Notes under the pieces: model-generated
The model's database searches: none
What the model was told of the DNA's origin: nothing
The model's input: only the letters and a program-made list of their open reading frames with translations
In this document: positions 50,677-61,153 of the stretch, one piece after another
Layout: each line of letters starts with the position of its first letter
Position numbering within the stretch: position 1 is the stretch's first letter
DNA from: Hippopus hippopus
Taxonomy: Eukaryota; Mollusca; Bivalvia; Cardiida; Cardiidae
DNA: 64,000 nucleotides
Reading direction: 5' to 3'
NCBI GenBank assembly: GCA_946811185.2
Contig: OX328109.1
Span: 31,542,129-31,606,128, forward strand
Translations under genes and position numbers: made by a program

Positions 50677-53115
50677 CAGAAAATAATGTCACAAGTGGCT
50701 AAAATAGACTGAAAACTCTTTCAGTAGCAGCTGCTTCCTATTGCGTAAATCAAACAAAGGGAACTAAATTTTTATTTTTTTTTAATCTCTTTGTACCGTG
50801 ACAAGAAACCAAATTACGTTGACTACCGTCTCATACATGCCAGTTACGCACCCGCGAAAACATGAAAAATCGACTTATGGCACATTCCATAGCAGACGAC
50901 AACTGTTGCATAAGTCAAATATAGGGAACAAGTTTTTTTCCTTTTCTCTTACTAGGGCCATTGAATTGGTTACGATGACTATTCCACCCATGCGTGACCA
51001 TTACGTGCTGCGCATAAAATCATAAAATCAACTTGGACACTTTCGGAGGCAACTGATACCTTTTGCACAAATCAAAGAAAGGTAAACCAAATTCGTTTTC
51101 TTACCAGGATCACGAAAAACATTGAACCAATTTTGGTGACCGCGTGAGTCATAAGTCGATTTTATGTTTAACCACTGCGCAAAAACATAGATTCAGAAGC
51201 AACTGGTTGCTGTTGCATAAACTTTTTCCAATAAGAAATCTTGTTCTTGTTTGAAGAATTTAGAAATAGGCCAATGAAAAACAATAAGATGTAAGAATAA
51301 CTAATAATAAAAACAGATAAAATGGCAAAGTTGGGGATTCAACCTCTGACCATCAGGACCCAAAAAAGGTCTTGGTGCAGGGGTCTAACCCTCTTTGCCA
51401 TTGAATAGGCTGAAATGACCCGAAGAATTAACATAGATATACAGAGATTTCCCCCCCTTCCAATCAGCCAATCAAATCTCAGGCCTCTCTTAAATTATCC
51501 AATCACAGAAGCTTTTAGAAAATCAAAATGGCGTCCAATCAGCCAATGAAATCTCAGCTTTCTCTTCAAATTATCCAATCAGAAAAGCTTTGAGAAAATC
51601 AAAATTGCGCCCAATCAGCCAATCAAATCGCAGACACACCTCCACAGTCATCCAATCAGAAAGCTTTGAGCCATTTGAAATGGCGCCCGAAAATATCGAT
51701 AGAAAACAGTGAACAAAAATCGGCATAAAAGTGGATTTTATGTCTTCTTTGAAGGCTGTTATGCAGTCCTTGGCAAACTGCCATGCATGCACCCACCACA
51801 TATGCCAGATTTCACTGAAAATGGGCGAAAATTTACGAAAACAGGGTGACAGAAGACCTTGGTTTGGTGCCTTCTAGCACCTTGCAAGAGTCACTTCCCC
51901 TGATCCCTTAATCCCTTGATTCAATTTGCTTTTCTAATTCAGGCCAACTCCAATACTGCACATTGATACTTTGAATATGCTAAGATGATCAATGTACAGT
52001 GTAGAATCCCCAGAAAATAATGTCACAAGTGGCTAAAATAGACTGAAAACTCTTTCAGTAGCAGTTGCTTCCTATTGCGTAAATCAAACAAAGGGAACTA
52101 AATTTTTATTTTTTTTTAATCTCTTTGTACCGTGACAAGAAACCAAATTACGTTGACTACCGTCTCATACATGCCAGTTACGCACCCGCGAAAACATGAA
52201 AAATCGACTTATGGCACATTCCATAGCAGACGACAACTGTTGCATAAGTCAAATATAGGGAACAAGTTTTTTTCCTTTTCTCTTACTAGGGCCATTAAAT
52301 TGGTTACTAACTCAGGCATGCTGCACATTGATACTTTTAATATGCTAAGATGATCAATGTACAGTGTAGAATCCCCAGAAAATAATGTCACAAGTAGCTA
52401 AAAAAGACTGAAAAATCTTTCAGTAGCAACTGCTTCCTATTGCATAAATCAAAGAAAGGGAACTAAATTTTTATTTATTTTTTTTTAATCTCTTTATACC
52501 GTGACAAGAAACCAAGTTACGATGACTACCGTCTTGTACGTGCCAGTTACGTGCCCGCGAAAACATGAAAAATCGACTTACAGCACATTCCATAGCAGAC
52601 AACAACTGTTTGCTTAAATCAAGTATAGGGAACAAGTTTTTTTCCTTTTCTCTTACTAGGGCCATTGAATTGGTTACTAACTCAGGCATGCTGCACATTG
52701 ATAATTTTTAATATGCTAAGATGATCAATATACAGTGTAGAATCCCCAGAAAATAATGTCACAAGTAGCTAAAAAAGACTGAAAAATCTTTCAGTAGCAA
52801 CTGCTTCCTATTGCATAAATCAAAGAAAGGGAACTAAATTTTTATTTATTTTTTTTCAATCTCTTTATACCGTGACAAGAAACCAAGTTACGATGACTAC
52901 CGTCTTGTACGTGCCAGTTACGTGCCCGCGAAAACATGAAAAATCGACTTACGGCACATTCCATAGCAGACAACAACTGTTGCTTAAATCAAGTATAGGG
53001 AACAAGTTTTTTTCCTTTTCTCTTACTAGGGCCATTGAATTGGTTACTAACTCAGGCATGCTGCACATTGATACTTTTAATATGCTAAGATGATCAATGT
53101 ACAGTGTGGAAATCC
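50677..53115 (+). repeat. HOR unit 20, B/A hybrid subunit then B-C-(D/E) (2439 bp)
   Basis: The first subunit (50677-52010, 1334 bp) reads as B up to ccattgaattggtta near 50972 and then continues as A, including the palindrome (51321-51402) and CCAAT block (51460-51686). It is followed by B 52011-52375, C 52376-52746 and a D/E recombinant 52747-53115. C is 2 bp longer than normal, with an altered ataatttttaat near 52701. B has gccattaaattgg near 52296. Confidence 0.93.
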
Positions 53116-55919
53116 CAGAAAATAGTGTCACAAGTGGCTAAAAAAGACTGAAAACTCTTTCAGTAACAACTGATTTCTATTGCTTAAATCAAAGAAAGGG
53201 AACTGAATTTTATTTTTTTTCTATCTCTTCATACGGCGACAAGAAACCCAGTTACATTGACTACCAACTCATGTGCCAGTTACGCGCCCGCGGAAACATG
53301 AAAAATCAACTTACGGCACATTCCATAGCAGACGACACCTGTTGCTTAAGTCAAATATAGGAAACAAGTTTTTTTCCTTTTCTCTTACTAGGGCCATTGA
53401 ATTGGTTACGATGACTATTCCACCCATGCGTGACCATTACGTGCTGCGCATAAAATCATAAAATCAACTTGGACACTTTCGGAGGCAACTGATACCTTTT
53501 GCACAAATCAAAGAAAGGTAAACCAAATTCGTTTTCTTACCAGGATCACGAAAAACATTGAACCAATTTTGGTGACCGCGTGAGTCATAAGTCGATTTTA
53601 TGTTTAACCACTGCGCAAAAACATAGATTCAGAAGCAACTGGTTGCTGTTGCATAAACTTTTTCCAATAAGAAATCTTGTTCTTGTTTGAAGAATTTAGA
53701 AATAGGCCAATGAAAAACAATAAGATGTAAGAATAACTAATAATAAAAACAGATAAAATGGCAAAGTTGGGGATTCAACCTCTGACCATCAGGACCCAAA
53801 AAAGGTCTTGGTGCAGGGGTCTAACCCTCTTTGCCATTGAATAGGCTGAAATGACCCGAAGAATTAACATAGATATACAGAGATTTCCCCCCCTTCCAAT
53901 CAGCCAATCAAATCTCAGGCCTCTCTTAAATTATCCAATCACAGAAGCTTTTAGAAAATCAAAATGGCGTCCAATCAGCCAATGAAATCTCAGCTTTCTC
54001 TTCAAATTATCCAATCAGAAAAGCTTTGAGAAAATCAAAATTGCGCCCAATCAGCCAATCAAATCGCAGACACACCTCCACAGTCATCCAATCAGAAAGC
54101 TTTGAGCCATTTGAAATGGCGCCCGAAAATATCGATAGAAAACAGTGAACAAAAATCGGCATAAAAGTGGATTTTATGTCTTCGTTGAAGGCTGTTATGC
54201 AGTCCTTGGCAAACTGCCATGCATGCACCCACCACATATGCCAGATTTCACTGAAAATGGGCGAAAATTTACGAAAACAGGGTGACAGAAGACCTTGGTT
54301 TGGTGCCTTCTAGCACCTTGCAAGAGTCACTTCCCCTGATCCCTTAATCCCTTGATTCAATTTGCTTTTCTAATTCAGGCCAACTCCAATACTGCACATT
54401 GATACTTTGAATATGCTAAGATGATCAATGTACAGTGTAGAATCCCCAGAAAATAATGTCACAAGTGGCTAAAATAGACTGAAAACTCTTTCAGTAGCAG
54501 CTGCTTCCTATTGCGTAAATCAAACAAAGGGAACTAAATTTTTATTTTTTTTTAATCTCTTTGTACCGTGACAAGAAACCAAATTACGTTGACTACCGTC
54601 TCATACATGCCAGTTACGCACCCGCGAAAACATGAAAAATCGACTTATGGCACATTCCATAGCAGACGACAACTGTTGCATAAGTCAAATATAGGGAACA
54701 AGTTTTTTTCCTTTTCTCTTACTAGGGCCATTGAATTGGTTACTAACTCAGGCATGCTGCACATTGATACTTTTAATATGCTAAGATGATCAATGTACAG
54801 TGTAGAATCCCCAGAAAATAATGTCACAAGTAGCTAAAAAAGACTGAAAAATCTTTCAGTAGCAACTGCTTCCTATTGCATAAATCAAAGAAAGGGAACT
54901 AAATTTTTATTTATTTTTTTTTAATCTCTTTATACCGTGACAAGAAACCAAGTTACGATGACTACCGTCTTGTACGTGCCAGTTACGTGCCCGCGAAAAC
55001 ATGAAAAATCGACTTACAGCACATTCCATAGCAGACAACAACTGTTTGCTTAAATCAAGTATAGGGAACAAGTTTTTTTCCTTTTCTCTTACTAGGGCCA
55101 TTGAATTGGTTACTAACTCAGGCATGCTGCACATTGATACTTTTAATATGCTAAGATGATCAATATACAGTGTAGAATCCCCAGAAAATAATGTCACAAG
55201 TAGCTAAAAAAGACTGAAAAATCTTTCAGTAGCAACTGCTTCCTATTGCATAAATCAAAGAAAGGGAACTAAATTTTTATTTATTTTTTTTCAATCTCTT
55301 TATACCGTGACAAGAAACCAAGTTACGATGACTACCGTCTTGTACGTGCCAGTTACGTGCCCGCGAAAACATGAAAAATCGACTTACGGCACATTCCATA
55401 GCAGACAACAACTGTTGCTTAAATCAAGTATAGGGAACAAGTTTTTTTCCTTTTCTCTTACTAGGGCCATTGAATTGGTTACTAACTCAGGCATGCTGCA
55501 CATTGATACTTTTAATATGCTAAGATGATCAATATACAGTGTAGAATCCCCAGAAAATAATGTCACAAGTAGCTAAAAAAGACTGAAAAATCTTTCAGTA
55601 GCAACTGCTTCCTATTGCATAAATCAAAGAAAGGGAACTAAATTTTTATTTATTTTTTTTTAATCTCTTTATACCGTGACAAGAAACCAAGTTACGATGA
55701 CTACCGTCTTGTACGTGCCAGTTACGTGCCCGCGAAAACATGAAAAATCGACTTACGGCACATTCCATAGCAGACAACAACTGTTGCTTAAATCAAGTAT
55801 AGGGAACAAGTTTTTTTCCTTTTCTCTTACTAGGGCCATTGAATTGGTTACTAACTCAGGCATGCTGCACATTGATACTTTTAATATGCTAAGATGATCA
55901 ATGTACAGTGTGGAAATCC
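53116..55919 (+). repeat. HOR unit 21, full (2804 bp), first half of second duplicated block
   Basis: Markers shared only with unit 23 are ataggaaacaag near 53359 in A and cttcgttgaagg near 54184. The T tract of C is one base longer than in earlier units. Palindrome 53757-53838, CCAAT block 53896-54122. Confidence 0.95.
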
Positions 55920-58349
55920 CAGAAAATAGTGTCACAAGTGGCTAAAAAAGACTGAAAACTCTTTCAGTAACAAGTGATTTCTATTGCTTAAATCAAAGAA
56001 AGGGAACTGAATTTTATTTTTTTTCTATCTCTTCATACGGCGACAAGAAACCCAGTTACATTGACTACCAACTCATGTGCCAGTTACGCGCCCGCGGAAA
56101 CATGAAAAATCAACTTACGGCACATTCCATAGCAGACGACACCTGTTGCTTAAGTCAAATATAGGGAACAAGTTTTTTTCCTTTTCTCTTACTAGGGCCA
56201 TTGAATTGGTTACGATGACTATTCCACCCATGCGTGACCATTACGTGCTGCGCATAAAATCATAAAATCAACTTGGACACTTTCGGAGGCAACTGATACC
56301 TTTTGCACAAATCAAAGAAAGGTAAACCAAATTCGTTTTCTTACCAGGATCACGAAAAACATTGAACCAATTTTGGTGACCGCGTGAGTCATAAGTCGAT
56401 TTTATGTTTAACCACTGCGCAAAAACATAGATTCAGAAGCAACTGGTTGCTGTTGCATAAACTTTTTCCAATAAGAAATCTTGTTCTTGTTTGAAGAATT
56501 TAGAAATAGGCCAATGAAAAACAATAAGATGTAAGAATAACTAATAATAAAAACAGATAAAATGGCAAAGTTGGGGATTCAACCTCTGACCATCAGGACC
56601 CAAAAAAGGTCTTGGTGCAGGGGTCTAACCCTCTTTGCCATTGAATAGGCTGAAATGACCCGAAGAATTAACATAGATATACAGAGATTTCCCCCCCTTC
56701 CAATCAGCCAATCAAATCTCAGGCCTCTCTTAAATTATCCAATCACAGAAGCTTTTAGAAAATCAAAATGGCGTCCAATCAGCCAATGAAATCTCAGCTT
56801 TCTCTTCAAATTATCCAATCAGAAAAGCTTTGAGAAAATCAAAATTGCGCCCAATCAGCCAATCAAATCGCAGACACACCTCCACAATCATCCAATCAGA
56901 AAGCTTTGAGCCATTTGAAATGGCGCCCGAAAATATCGATAGAAAACAGTGAACAAAAATCGGCATAAAAGTGGATTTTATGTCTTCTTTGAAGGCTGTT
57001 ATGCAGTCCTTGGCAAACTGCCATGCATGCACCCACCACATATGCCAGATTTCACTGAAAATGGGCGAAAATTTACGAAAACAGGGTGACAGAAGACCTT
57101 GGTTTGGTGCCTTCTAGCACCTTGCAAGAGTCACTTCCCCTGATCCCTTAATCCCTTGATTCAATTTGCTTTTCTAATTCAGGCCAACTCCAATACTGCA
57201 CATTGATACTTTGAATATGCTAAGATGATCAATGTACAGTGTAGAATCCCCAGAAAATAATGTCACAAGTGGCTAAAATAGACTGAAAACTCTTTCAGTA
57301 GCAGCTGCTTCCTATTGCGTAAATCAAACAAAGGGAACTAAATTTTTATTTTTTTTTAATCTCTTTGTACCGTGACAAGAAACCAAATTACGTTGACTAC
57401 CGTCTCGTACATGCCAGTTACGCACCCGCGAAAACATCAAAAATCGACTTATGGCACATTCCATAGCAGACGACAACTGTTGCATAAGTCAAATATAGGG
57501 AACAAGTTTTTTTCCTTTTCTCTTACTAGGGCCATTGAATTGGTTACTAACTCAGGCATGCTGCACATTGATACTTTTAATATGCTAAGATGATCAATGT
57601 ACAGTGTAGAATCCCCAGAAAATAATGTCACAAGTGGCTAAAATAGACTGAAAACTCTTTCAGTAGCAGCTGCTTCCTATTGCGTAAATCAAAGAAAGGG
57701 AACTAAATTTTTATTTTTTTTTAATCTCTTTGTACCGTGACAAGAAACCAAATTACGTTGACTACCGTCTCATACATGCCAGTTACGCACCCGCGAAAAC
57801 ATGAAAAATCGACTTATGGCACATTCCATAGCAGACGACAACTGTTGCATAAGTCAAATATAGGGAACAAGTTTTTTTCCTTTTCTCTTACTAGGGCCAT
57901 TGAATTGGTTACTAACTCAGGCATGCTGCACATTGATACTTTTAATATGCTAAGATGATCAATGTACAGTGTAGAATCCCCAGAAAATAATGTCACAAGT
58001 AGCTAAAAAAGACTGAAAAATCTTTCAGTAGCAACTGCTTCCTATTGCATAAATCAAAGAAAGGGAACTAAATTTTTATTTATTTTTTTTCAATCTCTTT
58101 ATACCGTGACAAGAAACCAAGTTACGATGACTACCGTCTTGTACGTGCCAGTTACGTGCCCGCGAAAACATGAAAAATCGACTTACGGCACATTCCATAG
58201 CAGACAACAACTGTTGCTTAAATCAAGTATAGGGAACAAGTTTTTTTCCTTTTCTCTTACTAGGGCCATTGAATTGGTTACTAACTCAGGCATGCTGCAC
58301 ATTGATACTTTTAATATGCTAAGATGATCAATGTACAGTGTGGAAATCC
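55920..58349 (+). repeat. HOR unit 22, short unit A-B-B-(D/E) (2430 bp)
   Basis: A 55920-57250, B 57251-57615, second B 57616-57980 and a D/E recombinant 57981-58349. Markers shared only with unit 24 are aacaagtgattt near 55973, ccacaatcatcc near 56886, gtctcgtacatg near 57406 and aacatcaaaaatc near 57437. The second B has the short-subunit spelling aatcaaagaaag where B normally has aatcaaacaaag. Confidence 0.93.
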
Positions 58350-61153
58350 CAGAAAATAGTGTCACAAGTGGCTAAAAAAGACTGAAAACTCTTTCAGTAA
58401 CAACTGATTTCTATTGCTTAAATCAAAGAAAGGGAACTGAATTTTATTTTTTTTCTATCTCTTCATACGGCGACAAGAAACCCAGTTACATTGACTACCA
58501 ACTCATGTGCCAGTTACGCGCCCGCGGAAACATGAAAAATCAACTTACGGCACATTCCATAGCAGACGACACCTGTTGCTTAAGTCAAATATAGGAAACA
58601 AGTTTTTTTCCTTTTCTCTTACTAGGGCCATTGAATTGGTTACGATGACTATTCCACCCATGCGTGACCATTACGTGCTGCGCATAAAATCATAAAATCA
58701 ACTTGGACACTTTCGGAGGCAACTGATACCTTTTGCACAAATCAAAGAAAGGTAAACCAAATTCGTTTTCTTACCAGGATCACGAAAAACATTGAACCAA
58801 TTTTGGTGACTGCGTGAGTCATAAGTCGATTTTATGTTTAACCACTGCGCAAAAACATAGATTCAGAAGCAACTGGTTGCTGTTGCATAAACTTTTTCCA
58901 ATAAGAAATCTTGTTCTTGTTTGAAGAATTTAGAAATAGGCCAATGAAAAACAATAAGATGTAAGAATAACTAATAATAAAAACAGATAAAATGGCAAAG
59001 TTGGGGATTCAACCTCTGACCATCAGGACCCAAAAAAGGTCTTGGTGCAGGGGTCTAACCCTCTTTGCCATTGAATAGGCTGAAATGACCCGAAGAATTA
59101 ACATAGATATACAGAGATTTCCCCCCCTTCCAATCAGCCAATCAAATCTCAGGCCTCTCTTAAATTATCCAATCACAGAAGCTTTTAGAAAATCAAAATG
59201 GCGTCCAATCAGCCAATGAAATCTCAGCTTTCTCTTCAAATTATCCAATCAGAAAAGCTTTGAGAAAATCAAAATTGCGCCCAATCAGCCAATCAAATCG
59301 CAGACACACCTCCACAGTCATCCAATCAGAAAGCTTTGAGCCATTTGAAATGGCGCCCGAAAATATCGATAGAAAACAGTGAACAAAAATCGGCATAAAA
59401 GTGGATTTTATGTCTTCGTTGAAGGCTGTTATGCAGTCCTTGGCAAACTGCCATGCATGCACCCACCACATATGCCAGATTTCACTGAAAATGGGCGAAA
59501 ATTTACGAAAACAGGGTGACAGAAGACCTTGGTTTGGTGCCTTCTAGCACCTTGCAAGAGTCACTTCCCCTGATCCCTTAATCCCTTGATTCAATTTGCT
59601 TTTCTAATTCAGGCCAACTCCAATACTGCACATTGATACTTTGAATATGCTAAGATGATCAATGTACAGTGTAGAATCCCCAGAAAATAATGTCACAAGT
59701 GGCTAAAATAGACTGAAAACTCTTTCAGTAGCAGCTGCTTCCTATTGCGTAAATCAAACAAAGGGAACTAAATTTTTATTTTTTTTTAATCTCTTTGTAC
59801 CGTGACAAGAAACCAAATTACGTTGACTACCGTCTCATACATGCCAGTTACGCACCCGCGAAAACATGAAAAATCGACTTATGGCACATTCCATAGCAGA
59901 CGACAACTGTTGCATAAGTCAAATATAGGGAACAAGTTTTTTTCCTTTTCTCTTACTAGGGCCATTGAATTGGTTACTAACTCAGGCATGCTGCACATTG
60001 ATACTTTTAATATGCTAAGATGATCAATGTACAGTGTAGAATCCCCAGAAAATAATGTCACAAGTAGCTAAAAAAGACTGAAAAATCTTTCAGTAGCAAC
60101 TGCTTCCTATTGCATAAATCAAAGAAAGGGAACTAAATTTTTATTTATTTTTTTTTAATCTCTTTATACCGTGACAAGAAACCAAGTTACGATGACTACC
60201 GTCTTGTACGTGCCAGTTACGTGCCCGCGAAAACATGAAAAATCGACTTACAGCACATTCCATAGCAGACAACAACTGTTTGCTTAAATCAAGTATAGGG
60301 AACAAGTTTTTTTCCTTTTCTCTTACTAGGGCCATTGAATTGGTTACTAACTCAGGCATGCTGCACATTGATACTTTTAATATGCTAAGATGATCAATAT
60401 ACAGTGTAGAATCCCCAGAAAATAATGTCACAAGTAGCTAAAAAAGACTGAAAAATCTTTCAGTAGCAACTGCTTCCTATTGCATAAATCAAAGAAAGGG
60501 AACTAAATTTTTATTTATTTTTTTTCAATCTCTTTATACCGTGACAAGAAACCAAGTTACGATGACTACCGTCTTGTACGTGCCAGTTACGTGCCCGCGA
60601 AAACATGAAAAATCGACTTACGGCACATTCCATAGCAGACAACAACTGTTGCTTAAATCAAGTATAGGGAACAAGTTTTTTTCCTTTTCTCTTACTAGGG
60701 CCATTGAATTGGTTACTAACTCAGGCATGCTGCACATTGATACTTTTAATATGCTAAGATGATCAATATACAGTGTAGAATCCCCAGAAAATAATGTCAC
60801 AAGTAGCTAAAAAAGACTGAAAAATCTTTCAGTAGCAACTGCTTCCTATTGCATAAATCAAAGAAAGGGAACTAAATTTTTATTTATTTTTTTTTAATCT
60901 CTTTATACCGTGACAAGAAACCAAGTTACGATGACTACCGTCTTGTACGTGCCAGTTACGTGCCCGCGAAAACATGAAAAATCGACTTACGGCACATTCC
61001 ATAGCAGACAACAACTGTTGCTTAAATCAAGTATAGGGAACAAGTTTTTTTCCTTTTCTCTTACTAGGGCCATTGAATTGGTTACTAACTCAGGCATGCT
61101 GCACATTGATACTTTTAATATGCTAAGATGATCAATGTACAGTGTGGAAATCC
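58350..61153 (+). repeat. HOR unit 23, full (2804 bp), copy of unit 21
   Basis: It shares ataggaaacaag and cttcgttgaagg with unit 21, and adds tgactgcgtgag near 58809, a variant otherwise seen in units 7 and 9. Palindrome 58991-59072, CCAAT block 59130-59356. Confidence 0.95.
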
